Shown in pieces: positions 40,095 to 48,226 of a stretch of 64,000 nt of DNA (position 1 is its first letter; each line of letters starts with the position of its first letter). The notes under the pieces were generated by a model. It saw only the letters and a list, made by a program, of their open reading frames with translations. It searched no databases and was not told the origin of the DNA. The stretch is from Vicinamibacterales bacterium (GTDB taxonomy: Bacteria > Acidobacteriota > Vicinamibacteria > Vicinamibacterales > UBA2999). The translations under genes were made by a program, and so were the position numbers. Location: the NCBI GenBank assembly GCA_041394705.1, contig JAWKHS010000026.1:3501-67500 (forward strand), in the 5' to 3' direction.

Positions 40095-41657
40095 CTACTC
40101 GTCCCTCGTGCCGCCCGGCCTGCGGCCGTGCCTGGCTCCGCGCCGGCGGCGGTGTCCCCGTTGTCCTGCCGCTGCCTGACGGGAGGCTGCGCCCTCGCCC
40201 GTCGACTTGGCCGGGGCGACGGGGGCCGGGCCCGACGCCGGCTGCGGACGAACGGCACGATGTGGCCGCTTGTCGCGCCCGTCGCGCCCGGGCCTGCCAT
40301 CCGGCCGCCGACTCTGTCTCGCCTGTCCGTGCGGCGCGCTCCCGCCGGCGCGGGCGGAACGCGTGGGCAGCACCGGTCCGGCGGGCAGTTGAGCCAGCAC
40401 TTCCCGCGCCGGTGGAAGCGTCTTCTGACGGCGCGCCCACCACCCGGGCAGCGCGGGCATGACGCGGCCGGCCCGGCTCGCCGCGTCCTCGCGGGAGAGC
40501 CTGTCGAACATGTCCAGGTACTTGCGCTCGATCACGGGCCAGGCGTAGTTCGCCTTGAAGAACGCGCTGCCGTTCCTGCCGAGCGTGGCCGCTACCCCCG
40601 CCGAGCCGTCGAGCACCCGAACGGCCTCGGCGAACTCCGGGTAGCTCTCGTAGTAGAGGCCGGCGTTGCTGCGCACCGCCTGTCCCCGCAGCACGTCGCA
40701 CCTGCCGTTGGCGAGCACCGGCTTGCCCATGGCCCACGCTTCGAGGGCCACCATGGACAGGCTCTCGAAGTACGACGGCATGATCAGAAACTCGGCCGCC
40801 GCCAGCGCGTCGTACTTCTCTTCGTCGCTCACGAAGCCGAGGTGTTGGATCCGCGGGTGGGCGGGCACGGAGAGCACGGGAGTTCCGATGAGCACCAGCG
40901 TCGGGCCGCCAGGCGTCACGTCGGCGTAGCGCGTCCAGAAGTCGAAGAGCTCGCGGCAGCCCTTGTTCTCGTCGATGCGGCCGATGTAGATGGCGATCCG
41001 GTCGCGAAGCCCCGTGCGCTGTCGGAAGCGAGCCGCGCTGGCGGAGGAGGGAACCTCGGAGCCGACGCCCACGACCACGCCGGGCACGTCGGTTGAGCCG
41101 GACACGGCACAGAGAAGCGCGCGCTCCTCCGGAGAGTTGTACATCAGCGCCCGTACCGACCGCAGCACAGGAACGAAGATCTGGAGCCCCAACGCCTCGT
41201 CGCGCTCGGCCGTCGGCACCAGGATCGCTTTGTCCGGCACCGCGCGCGCGCCGTGGTAGGCGTGGTAATAGCGGAGGCTGAAGAACAGGAAGAAGTCGTA
41301 GTCCGCCGAACGCCGGGAGACGAACCGCACGAGCTCGCCCGAGGCGGGTCCCTCGGCATCCAGCCAGGCCAGCTCATCGTTCACCGAGTGGCGCAGTCCA
41401 AAGACTCGCTCCGACCAGTCGCCGAACGTCTTCGGATCGCGGGGAGCGTCCACGGGGAATCGCCGGACCGTGACCCCGCCAGCGACCGATTCGCCCGCCG
41501 GGAACTCGTTCGCCCACGTGATGTAGTCGCGCGCGCACGTCGTCAGCACCTCGACCGTCACGTGCCGCGCCAGGTGCTCGGCGATGTAGCGCGCGTGGAG
41601 CTCGGCGCCGCCGTTGATCTCGGCGCCATAGCGCTGGACGACGACCGCGACCTTCAC
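40095..41657 (-). CDS. Family-4-type glycosyltransferase A' with basic tail
   Basis: A 520-residue paralogue of the 36401-37696 protein. The first domain has VAVVVQRYGAEINGGAELH and VLTTCARDYITWANEFPAGE; the second has AIYIGRIDENKGCRELFDFW and YFESLSMVALEAWAMGKPVL. The last 110 residues form a tail rich in Arg, Pro, Ala and Gly with no predicted fold. Its ATG overlaps the stop of the 296-aa gene by 4 bp. The tail is basic, while the upstream protein ends in an acidic tail, so the two could interact (inference). Confidence 0.88.
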   Translation of the reverse strand: MKVAVVVQRYGAEINGGAELHARYIAEHLARHVTVEVLTTCARDYITWANEFPAGESVAGGVTVRRFPVDAPRDPKTFGDWSERVFGLRHSVNDELAWLDAEGPASGELVRFVSRRSADYDFFLFFSLRYYHAYHGARAVPDKAILVPTAERDEALGLQIFVPVLRSVRALMYNSPEERALLCAVSGSTDVPGVVVGVGSEVPSSASAARFRQRTGLRDRIAIYIGRIDENKGCRELFDFWTRYADVTPGGPTLVLIGTPVLSVPAHPRIQHLGFVSDEEKYDALAAAEFLIMPSYFESLSMVALEAWAMGKPVLANGRCDVLRGQAVRSNAGLYYESYPEFAEAVRVLDGSAGVAATLGRNGSAFFKANYAWPVIERKYLDMFDRLSREDAASRAGRVMPALPGWWARRQKTLPPAREVLAQLPAGPVLPTRSARAGGSAPHGQARQSRRPDGRPGRDGRDKRPHRAVRPQPASGPAPVAPAKSTGEGAASRQAAAGQRGHRRRRGARHGRRPGGTRDE

Positions 41658-42544
41658 GACGCCTGAGGTGTCTGGTCCGGACCGCCGTCGCCGCCGTCCT
41701 GGGACGGCTCGTCGTCGGTTCCGTCGGCGCGGTCGTCAGGGCCGTCGCCGTCGTCCATGTCGGCCGTCGACTCGCCGCCGGGACCGCCTGCCGTCATCCC
41801 AGGGCCGGCACCGCGGCGGCCACGACGGCGACGGCGGCGACGGCGCCCATCAGCCGCTCCGCTGCCCTCGGCGCCACCAGGGACGCCGGCGGGTTCGACG
41901 CTTCCACCCTGGGGCGCCGTCGGCTCGGGCCGGCGTTCCCTGGGGGCCATGGCCTCCGGGCGGTACTGCACGACGCCTTCGAGTGCCCGGACCCGGCGTT
42001 CCGAGAAGTCCAGGCGGCTCGACAGCGCCTCGACCCGCATCTTCAGGTTCTTGAGCTCGATGCCGGCGCGCGTCGTCTCGAGTACGAGGTTGTGCAGGAC
42101 TTCGTAGTAGAGGGCGTTCCATGCCGCGCGGTCGGTCCGTGCCTGCCGTGTCGTCTGCACGAAGGCGCGGTTCAGGGCCGCCTGCTGGTGGAGGACGTTG
42201 GTGAGCTGGTTCGGATTGAAGAACAGCTTGAGCACCGGGTTCAGCAGGCGCCTGATGGTGCGCAGCAGCCCCCGGTGCGTGTCGTAGAGCGTCGTGTCCT
42301 CGAACTCGTAGGTCGCCATCGGCGGCAGCGACGCGTCCTCGGTGGGCCGGCTCTTCCTGAACTGGTCGAGCAGGTCGGAGCGGAGGTTCTTCGGATCGAG
42401 GAACTTCTCCAGGCGCACTTCGGCCAGCTCGCGGATCTGCTCCTCGGTGTAGTCGACGCCGCGCTTGTCGCGTACGCGGCGGCGGATCTGCTCCATGATT
42501 TGCTCGACGTCGACCGAATCTGAACGGACGTGGAAATCGGACAT
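41654..42544 (-). CDS. Hypothetical protein with N-terminal helical motif and charged low-complexity tail
   Basis: A 296-residue protein I cannot name. Residues 11-30 (VDVEQIMEQIRRRVRDKRG) form a helical motif that I associate with proteins of polysaccharide clusters, often ahead of transferase domains (recollection, not searched). Residues 90-195 are helical, with hydrophobic stretches and a likely coiled coil (LKNLKMRVEALSSRLDFSERR). From 205 on it is low complexity: Pro/Gly-rich, then a run of eight arginines near residue 235, then a strongly acidic Asp/Gly tail. No catalytic domain is visible. It is co-transcribed with DUF362 upstream and glycosyltransferase A' downstream. Confidence 0.7.
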   Translation of the reverse strand: MSDFHVRSDSVDVEQIMEQIRRRVRDKRGVDYTEEQIRELAEVRLEKFLDPKNLRSDLLDQFRKSRPTEDASLPPMATYEFEDTTLYDTHRGLLRTIRRLLNPVLKLFFNPNQLTNVLHQQAALNRAFVQTTRQARTDRAAWNALYYEVLHNLVLETTRAGIELKNLKMRVEALSSRLDFSERRVRALEGVVQYRPEAMAPRERRPEPTAPQGGSVEPAGVPGGAEGSGAADGRRRRRRRRGRRGAGPGMTAGGPGGESTADMDDGDGPDDRADGTDDEPSQDGGDGGPDQTPQAS

Positions 42545-42555
42545 GTCGCGAATCC

Positions 42556-43839
42556 TCAGGCCTGCGATCCGTGCGTCGTGTGGCGCCGCCGGCTCGCGAA
42601 CTCAGGCGCCTCCTTGATGCACGTGCCCAGGATGCCCACGGACTTGCCGAGCGCGCGCATGCCGAGGCGTGGCGCGACCGCCGGCGCGTCGCCGACCGTG
42701 GGAAAGCCATTGGCGTCTGGAGTGAGGTGTTCCCAGTTCTGGAACAGCCGGCCCCAGGGCGAGCTCAACGCGTCGTGCATCCGGCGGTCGGCGTTGAACG
42801 GATACCAGAAGCTGTCGTGGTAGACGACGCTCGCGATGTAGGCCCACGGCGCCAGCACGGTCTTCAGCGACCACTCGATGGGCTTTCGGAGCGGCCCCCA
42901 GTAGATCTTGTGCTGCATCCGCGACGCGAACGTCATCTCCCGGAAGGGGCCGTCGAACCGCCAGTTTTCAGCGGCCGCGGACGTGTCGCCCACGATCTCG
43001 ATGTCGCGCGGGTCGCCGCAGCCCAGGCCGCGCTCGTGCGCCAGACGGATGAACTTGATCGAGAGCGGGTCCATCCCCATCAGCTTCGCCGCCACCGCGT
43101 CGATGGCCACCTGGTCGGCGCTCGCCAGGATCACGTTCTTCACGTGCGGCACCATGCAACGCGGTCCGGGTCCGTCGCCGGCGAAGGTGCCGTCCATCAC
43201 GGCGAATACGCCGCGATGGATCTTCTTCTGGATCATCAGCAGGTCCACGAGCGTTTCGTGGATCACGGGATGGGTCCAGTGCCGCCGCTCGTTCAGCAGC
43301 CCGCCGAACGCGTTCTTCATCGCCCCCGTGGTCGTCGTGAAGACGTGGGTCTTCACCGTGGGCAGGTGCAGGATGCTCTCGCCGATGAACCGCCGGGGAA
43401 TCATGAAGCCCTCGGGGTACACCTCGTTCAGGCAGAGGAACTGCTTCGTGAGGTCGCCGACTGCATCTTTGATGTTGATCCAGTCCTCGTCGCCCTCGTA
43501 CAGGTGCACGTTCGCCAGCCCGTGCGACTCGACGACGTTGATCTGCTTGTTCTCCCGCTCACCCAGGTGCGCGTCGATGACGACGGTGCGGTTGTGGCAG
43601 GCGTGGATCTTCCCCGGGTCGTACCCGTCGGCCTTCATCGCCCGGATCACGCCGTCGAGCTGCCAGGGCGTCGTGGAGGAACCCGGAAAGAAGAAGTGCC
43701 AGGAGATGTTGACCTTGAGGCCCGTCTCGACGTCCTTCGGCAGGACGTCCTGGTACCCGGCCAGGTTCATCAGGGAGTGGTAGTCCCGGATGACCGTCGC
43801 GGGCGACGTGCGGAGGATGGCGACTCGGCTCTTGCTCAT
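42556..43839 (-). CDS. DUF362 domain-containing protein
   Basis: A 427-residue protein matching the DUF362 family by its start (SRVAILRTSPATVIRDYHSL), the conserved LPTVKTHVFTTTTGAMKNAF, and the VMDGTFAGDGPGP and NVILASADQVAIDAVAAKLM segments. The family has no settled function; other members occur beside ferredoxin-like domains, but no cysteine cluster is seen here. It lies 9 bp after the UbiA gene and 11 bp before the 296-aa gene, in the middle of a glycan locus, so a role in lipid or sugar handling is possible (inference only). Confidence 0.85.
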   Translation of the reverse strand: MSKSRVAILRTSPATVIRDYHSLMNLAGYQDVLPKDVETGLKVNISWHFFFPGSSTTPWQLDGVIRAMKADGYDPGKIHACHNRTVVIDAHLGERENKQINVVESHGLANVHLYEGDEDWINIKDAVGDLTKQFLCLNEVYPEGFMIPRRFIGESILHLPTVKTHVFTTTTGAMKNAFGGLLNERRHWTHPVIHETLVDLLMIQKKIHRGVFAVMDGTFAGDGPGPRCMVPHVKNVILASADQVAIDAVAAKLMGMDPLSIKFIRLAHERGLGCGDPRDIEIVGDTSAAAENWRFDGPFREMTFASRMQHKIYWGPLRKPIEWSLKTVLAPWAYIASVVYHDSFWYPFNADRRMHDALSSPWGRLFQNWEHLTPDANGFPTVGDAPAVAPRLGMRALGKSVGILGTCIKEAPEFASRRRHTTHGSQA

Positions 43840-43848
43840 GTCTCTGCG

Positions 43849-44799
43849 TCAGAATCCGATGGGCCGGTAGATGACCAGCGCGGTCACCAGACCCCAGAGT
43901 CCGACGCAGATGAGCAGCGGTCTATCCGTGATCAGCAGTTCCGAGGGGTTGCCTCCGCCGTCGCGCCGGTGCACGAGGTAGAGGTACCGCAGGATGCCGT
44001 AGATCGGGAAAGGGATGGTCAGCACCAGCAGCCGGGTGCCGAACCGCTCAACTGTGTCGGAGCTCGTGCAATAGATGATGTAGGCCATCAGCGTCGAGGC
44101 CGTCACGACGCCGATCATCTGGTCGAGAAGATAGGGGTTGTACTCGTCGAGGATGCGCCGGTGGCGCACCGCGCCATCCGCCAGCAGCGTGATCTCGTGG
44201 CGCCGCTTGGCGAGCCCCAGGAAGAGCGCCAGCAGCGTCGTGCAGATGAGAATCCAGTCGCTTACGGGAACGTCGATCGCGGCCGCGCCCGCGTAGGCCC
44301 GTAGCGCGAAGCCGATGGCGATCGACAGGACGTCGACGACGACGAAATGCTTCAACCAGCGGGAGTACAGGGCGAAGAGCGCCAGGTATGCCGCCGCCGC
44401 AACGGCGAAGTTCGGCCCGACCCAGACCGCGGCGGTGAGCGCGCAGGCACCGATGAGGCCGGCCGCCGTGACCGCGACGTTCGTCGTGAGATCCCCGGCG
44501 GCGATCGGCCGGAATCGCTTCGTGGGATGGAGGCGGTCCGCCTCCCGGTCGTACAGGTCGTTGATGATGTAGACGACGCCGGACAGCGCGCAGAAGACGA
44601 CGAACGCCGCCAGCGCAAGGGCGGTGGCGGCGGGGTCGAACAGCTTGAGGCCGAACGGCAGCGCCGCCAGCACGAACAGGTTCTTGGTCCACTGTTCGGG
44701 CCGCAGCGACTTCAGCAGGCTACCGAGCGTGGAGCGTTCCTTCACCCGCTCGACGCCGGCCTCTCGCGCCTCGAGATCCGGGTAGGTTGGACGCGCCAT
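43849..44799 (-). CDS. UbiA-family decaprenyl-phosphate phosphoribosyltransferase-like protein
   Basis: A 316-residue membrane protein with about nine helices. SLRPEQWTKNLFVLAALPFG (near residues 31-50), the first Asp-rich motif NDLYDREADRLHPTKRFRPI (80-99) and the second-site region YSRWLKHFVVVDVLSIAIGF match the UbiA branch that moves phosphoribose from PRPP to polyprenyl phosphate. In mycobacteria this is the first step to the decaprenyl-phosphate arabinose donor. Here it may make a ribose- or arabinose-type lipid donor for the glycosyltransferases downstream. No DprE1/DprE2 epimerase genes are in the window. It follows the STAS gene by 19 bp. Confidence 0.85.
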   Translation of the reverse strand: MARPTYPDLEAREAGVERVKERSTLGSLLKSLRPEQWTKNLFVLAALPFGLKLFDPAATALALAAFVVFCALSGVVYIINDLYDREADRLHPTKRFRPIAAGDLTTNVAVTAAGLIGACALTAAVWVGPNFAVAAAAYLALFALYSRWLKHFVVVDVLSIAIGFALRAYAGAAAIDVPVSDWILICTTLLALFLGLAKRRHEITLLADGAVRHRRILDEYNPYLLDQMIGVVTASTLMAYIIYCTSSDTVERFGTRLLVLTIPFPIYGILRYLYLVHRRDGGGNPSELLITDRPLLICVGLWGLVTALVIYRPIGF

Positions 44800-44818
44800 G
44801 GAGCGCGAAACCGTCAGG

Positions 44819-45160
44819 TTACTCCGCGAAGCTCTTGATGGCGTCGGCTTCCGATTCGTAGGAGTCGAACACCGTGAGGAGCTTGGTGATCGACAGGAGG
44901 TCTTCGATGCGCTTCGTCAGGTTGAGGAGCTTGAGCTTGCCGCCCTGCTTGCTCACCGTCATGTGCGTGCGCACGACCTCGCCGAGCCCGGCCGAGTCGA
45001 TGTAGGGAACGCCCTCGAGGTTGAGGACGATCTTCTTGTTGCCGCCCGCCAACAGGTTGTTGACGGTCTGTCTCAGCAGCTCGTCGCCCTCACCGAGCGT
45101 CATCTTGCCGGTGAGATCCAGAATCGTGACGTCGCTGACCTTGCGTTCGGCGATCTCCAT
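44819..45160 (-). CDS. STAS-domain anti-sigma factor antagonist
   Basis: A 113-residue protein made of one STAS domain. The phosphorylation site is Ser56 in IDSAGLGEVVR, preceded by KKIVLNLEGVPY; the C-terminus LLNLTKRIEDLLSITKLL matches the family. Such proteins bind an anti-sigma kinase in the unphosphorylated state and release a sigma factor or other target. No anti-sigma kinase is next to it. It is the first gene of the glycan operon, which suggests that the operon or its enzyme complex is under partner-switch control (inference). Confidence 0.92.
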   Translation of the reverse strand: MEIAERKVSDVTILDLTGKMTLGEGDELLRQTVNNLLAGGNKKIVLNLEGVPYIDSAGLGEVVRTHMTVSKQGGKLKLLNLTKRIEDLLSITKLLTVFDSYESEADAIKSFAE

Positions 45161-45228
45161 GCCGGTAATCCTCTCCGCCGTTCGTGTGTCCCGCGCTGGC
45201 GGGCCTACAGGACCTAAAATGTGGTGAA

Positions 45229-45266
45229 GCCCCTGAACACAAAGCGTTTATGCCGTGTTCAAGGGC
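45229..45266 (-). promoter_or_regulatory. Inverted repeat at the predicted 5' end of the STAS-glycan transcript
   Basis: Arms GCCCCTGAACAC (45229-45240) and GTGTTCAAGGGC (45255-45266) pair at 11 of 12 positions around a 14-nt loop. The predicted start of the minus-strand promoter at 45272-45301 is close to 45265, so the mRNA would begin with this stem-loop. It could stabilise the 5' end, bind a regulator as DNA, or be part of a 3' element of rpsU. Confidence 0.4.
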
Positions 45267-45271
45267 CCCAA

Positions 45272-45301
45272 ATGTTATCCGCGATATATCGGCGGCGTCA
45301 A
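45272..45301 (-). promoter_or_regulatory. Promoter of the STAS-UbiA-glycosyltransferase operon
   Basis: On the minus strand TTGACG (45296-45301) and TAACAT (45272-45277) are 18 nt apart. The spacer contains the perfect 10-bp palindrome CGATATATCG, a possible operator. The leader to the ATG at 45160 would be about 105 nt. Confidence 0.5.
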
Positions 45302-45331
45302 CGACCGAAGCCGCCCACGGCGGCGCCGGCG

Positions 45332-45529
45332 CTATTCGGCTTCCCGGCGCTGCTTCTTCCTGTTTCGCTTGCGAGCCAGAGCCTGTTTGGCCCTGCGCTT
45401 GTCGCCCGGCTTCAGGTAGAAGGAGTGCTTCTTGATGTCCTTGATGATGTCTTCCTGCTGCACCTTCCGCTTGAAGCGGCGCAGGGCCGACTCGATTGAC
45501 TCGCCTTCCTGAATCTTCACCTCGGCCAT
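45332..45529 (-). CDS. rpsU: 30S ribosomal protein S21
   Basis: A 65-residue, very basic protein. VKIQEGESIESALRRFKRKV at the start is the S21 signature, followed by KHSFYLKPGDKRRAKQALA and a basic tail. S21 sits near the anti-Shine-Dalgarno region of the 30S subunit and helps initiation. The gene has a full Shine-Dalgarno site at 45537-45546. It lies divergent to purD, and its transcript runs towards the STAS operon 171 bp away. Confidence 0.94.
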   Translation of the reverse strand: MAEVKIQEGESIESALRRFKRKVQQEDIIKDIKKHSFYLKPGDKRRAKQALARKRNRKKQRREAE

Positions 45530-45536
45530 CTCGAAC

Positions 45537-45546
45537 TCACCTCCTT
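45537..45546 (-). promoter_or_regulatory. Extended Shine-Dalgarno site of rpsU
   Basis: AAGGAGGTGA lies 7 nt before the ATG at 45529. It is complementary to nearly the whole canonical anti-Shine-Dalgarno sequence. It contrasts with the leaderless-type genes in the same window. Confidence 0.8.
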
Positions 45547-45695
45547 CCGTGCTGGCTGCTGCTCGATGAGCCCAAGACTCAACGGCTGAATATGCTAGGC
45601 TATCACACGAGCTTCACGGCCCGGCCGGCCATCTTCGCGTGCGCTCGACGCCCGCGGCACCCTCACAAGTTGTTGAAAATACGTCGGATACAGGC

Positions 45696-46973
45696 ATGAA
45701 GATCCTGGTCGTGGGATCCGGCGCCCGCGAGCACACCCTGGCGGCCATCCTGGCCGGTGGGCCAGGGAATGCAGTGGTGTGCGCTCCCGGGAATCCGGGA
45801 ATCGCCAGGGACGTTCGGGTGGCGCCTGTGGACCCACTGGACGCCGACGCGCTCCTGGCACTCGCGGCGCACGAAGCCGTCGACTTGACCGTGATCGGAC
45901 CCGAGGCGCCACTCGCGGCCGGCGTCGCCGACCGTTTCATCGCGGCCGGGCGCCCGGTGTTCGGGCCCACGCGCGCCGCAGCCCGCATCGAGACCAGCAA
46001 GGCGTTCGCCAAGGCCCTCATGGCGCGGCGCGGCGTGCCGACGGCCCGCGCGCGGGTTTGCGACTCGATCGAGGAGGCCCTCGACACGGTCCGCAGCGCC
46101 GAACTCGGGTGGCCCGTCGTGGTGAAAGCCGACGGCCTTGCCGCGGGCAAGGGCGTCGTGATCGCCGTCGACCTGCCGGAGGCGGAGGCGACGGTCCGGG
46201 CGGCCATGGTGGACGGGGCCTTTGGTGCGGCGGGCGCGCGCGTAGTCCTCGAAGAATGCCTGACGGGGCCGGAACTGTCGTATTTCGTGATCGCGTCGGG
46301 CGCGGCGTTCGTCGCGTGCGGGTCCGCCCAGGATCACAAGCGGCTCTTCGACGGGGACCGCGGTCCGAATACCGGCGGCATGGGGGCGTTCTCGCCAAGT
46401 CCCCTGGCCACGGAGCGCCTGCGCGCGCGGATCGAGCGTGAGATCGTGGGCCCGGTGCTCGACGGCTTGGCAGAGGAAGGCACTCCGTTCACGGGATTCC
46501 TGTACTGCGGTCTGATGCTCACGGCCGACGGGCCGAAGGTGATCGAGTTCAACTGCCGTTTCGGCGATCCGGAAGCGCAGGTCGTGCTGCCGTTGCTGGA
46601 CGAGCCCCTCGCGCCCATCCTGCTGGCCGCCGCGACGGGCGCTCCGCTGCCGGCGGTCGTGCGGTTCTCCCCCGACGCAGCCGTCGGCGTGGTGCTGGCG
46701 TCCCGGGGATACCCGGGCCAGGTGGAGACCGGTCAGGTGATCGACGGTCTCGACTCGCCGCCTCCTTCCGGGGTGTCCGTCCGTTTCGCCGGCGTTGGGC
46801 GCCGCGACGGCGCCCTCGTGACGGCGGGCGGGCGCGTCCTGACCGTGGTGGCCCGGGCGCGCGACCATCGCTCGGCGATCGCGACGGCGTATGGCGCCGT
46901 GGGCGGCATCGCCTTCGACGGCATGCAGTTCCGCCGGGACATCGGCGCCAGCGCGCTTGCGGACGCGCCGTGA
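45696..46973 (+). CDS. purD: Phosphoribosylamine--glycine ligase
   Basis: A 425-residue ATP-grasp enzyme, step two of purine synthesis (phosphoribosylamine plus glycine to GAR). It starts MKILVVGSGAREHTLAAIL, then VIGPEAPLAAGVADRF, the ATP-grasp loop VVVKADGLAAGKGVVIA, LSYFVIASG, and the metal-site stretch FNCRFGDPEAQVVLPLL. All are family hallmarks. The ATG at 45696 is the only start that fits; the upstream frame is out of the family. No clear promoter was found. Its stop overlaps mtaB by 4 bp (GTGA), so the two are coupled. Confidence 0.96.
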   Translation: MKILVVGSGAREHTLAAILAGGPGNAVVCAPGNPGIARDVRVAPVDPLDADALLALAAHEAVDLTVIGPEAPLAAGVADRFIAAGRPVFGPTRAAARIETSKAFAKALMARRGVPTARARVCDSIEEALDTVRSAELGWPVVVKADGLAAGKGVVIAVDLPEAEATVRAAMVDGAFGAAGARVVLEECLTGPELSYFVIASGAAFVACGSAQDHKRLFDGDRGPNTGGMGAFSPSPLATERLRARIEREIVGPVLDGLAEEGTPFTGFLYCGLMLTADGPKVIEFNCRFGDPEAQVVLPLLDEPLAPILLAAATGAPLPAVVRFSPDAAVGVVLASRGYPGQVETGQVIDGLDSPPPSGVSVRFAGVGRRDGALVTAGGRVLTVVARARDHRSAIATAYGAVGGIAFDGMQFRRDIGASALADAP

Positions 46974-48217
46974 GATACGCGGTCGTCACCTTCGGGTGCC
47001 GTGTGAATCAAGCGGACTCGCTGGAGGTCGAGGCTGCGCTGGCCATCGCAGGGGCGACCGCCGTTGCCGCCGACGCCGCGGATCTGGTCGTCGTGAACAC
47101 CTGTTCGGTGACCGCGAGCGCGGACCAGGGCGCCCGGCAGACGATTCGCAGGATTCACCGGCAGAATCCCTCCGCGCGCATCATCGTGACCGGATGCTTC
47201 GCGACGCGTGCCGTCGATGCCGTGGCAGGGCTTCCAGGCGTAGCGGCGGTTGTGCCCAATTCGTCGAAACCTGGCCTGGGGCGCGCGTTGCTCGCGTTGG
47301 TGGCCCCCGGCTCGCAGGGGCCGTGCGGGCGCCCGCCCTCACCCGGCCTGATGGGGCGAACTGCGTGGACCCTCAGGGCGCAGACCGGCTGTGAGGAGGC
47401 CTGCAGCTACTGCATCATCCCGTCGACGCGCGGACCCAGCGCCAGCCGCTCGGCAGTCGAGGTACTCGACGAGCTTCGGAGGGTGGTCGACGCAGGCTAC
47501 AAGGAGGTCGTGCTGACCGGCGTGCACCTCGGCGCCTGGGGCCGCGACCTGGGGCGGCCGCAGGCATTGGCCGACCTCCTGGGCCTCGTGGCCGGGGAGC
47601 CGGGCCGATTTCGCGTGCGCGTGAGCTCGCTCGAGCCGATGGACTGCACGCCGTCGGTCCTCGACGTGCTGTGCGGCTCGCCCGAGCGCTTCGCGCCTCA
47701 TCTGCACCTGCCGCTGCAGCACTCCGAGGACGACCTGCTCGTGGCGATGCGCCGACCGTACAGCGGGCGGGACTACCTCACGCTGGTCCAGGACGTCCGT
47801 CGCCGGCTGCCGGACGCGGCCATCGGCACCGATGTCATCGTCGGCTTTCCCGGCGAGTCCGACCGGCAGGCGGAGGCGCTGGCGGAGTTCCTCGCCTCCT
47901 CGCCGGTGACGCACGCTCACGTCTTTCCCTACTCCGATCGCGAGGGCACCGACGCCTCCGCCTACGGCGGCAAGGTCCACGGGGCGGCGGTGAAGGCGCG
48001 GGCCGCCCGGATTCGCGCCGTGTCCGGAGCGCTCACCGCCAAGTTTCGCGCGTCGCAGGCCGGCCTCGTGCGTCAGGCGCTGACGATCGACGACGGGCGC
48101 ACGTGCGTCACCGACAACTACATCCGGGTGTCGCTTCCACCCGGGCACGCGCGGAACGCGTGGGTGGACGTCGTCGTCCCGCCGCTTGCCGGCGCCCCAT
48201 CGCCGGATGCCGACTGA
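46970..48217 (+). CDS. mtaB: tRNA (N6-threonylcarbamoyladenosine37-C2) methylthiotransferase, MtaB-like
   Basis: A 415-residue radical-SAM methylthiotransferase that adds a methylthio group to t6A37 of tRNAs. The N-terminal domain binds an auxiliary cluster through Cys10 (FGCRVNQADS), NTCSVT and TGCFATR. The radical SAM motif CEEACSYC (CxxxCxxC) follows, then VVLTGVHLGAWG and HLHLPLQHSEDDLLVAMRR. The last 60 residues fit a TRAM RNA-binding domain. The MtaB branch, rather than MiaB or RimO, is chosen on GCRVNQ and the lengths (recollection). GTG 46970 lies inside the end of purD. Confidence 0.88.
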   Translation: MRYAVVTFGCRVNQADSLEVEAALAIAGATAVAADAADLVVVNTCSVTASADQGARQTIRRIHRQNPSARIIVTGCFATRAVDAVAGLPGVAAVVPNSSKPGLGRALLALVAPGSQGPCGRPPSPGLMGRTAWTLRAQTGCEEACSYCIIPSTRGPSASRSAVEVLDELRRVVDAGYKEVVLTGVHLGAWGRDLGRPQALADLLGLVAGEPGRFRVRVSSLEPMDCTPSVLDVLCGSPERFAPHLHLPLQHSEDDLLVAMRRPYSGRDYLTLVQDVRRRLPDAAIGTDVIVGFPGESDRQAEALAEFLASSPVTHAHVFPYSDREGTDASAYGGKVHGAAVKARAARIRAVSGALTAKFRASQAGLVRQALTIDDGRTCVTDNYIRVSLPPGHARNAWVDVVVPPLAGAPSPDAD

Positions 48218-48226
48218 CGGCCGCTC

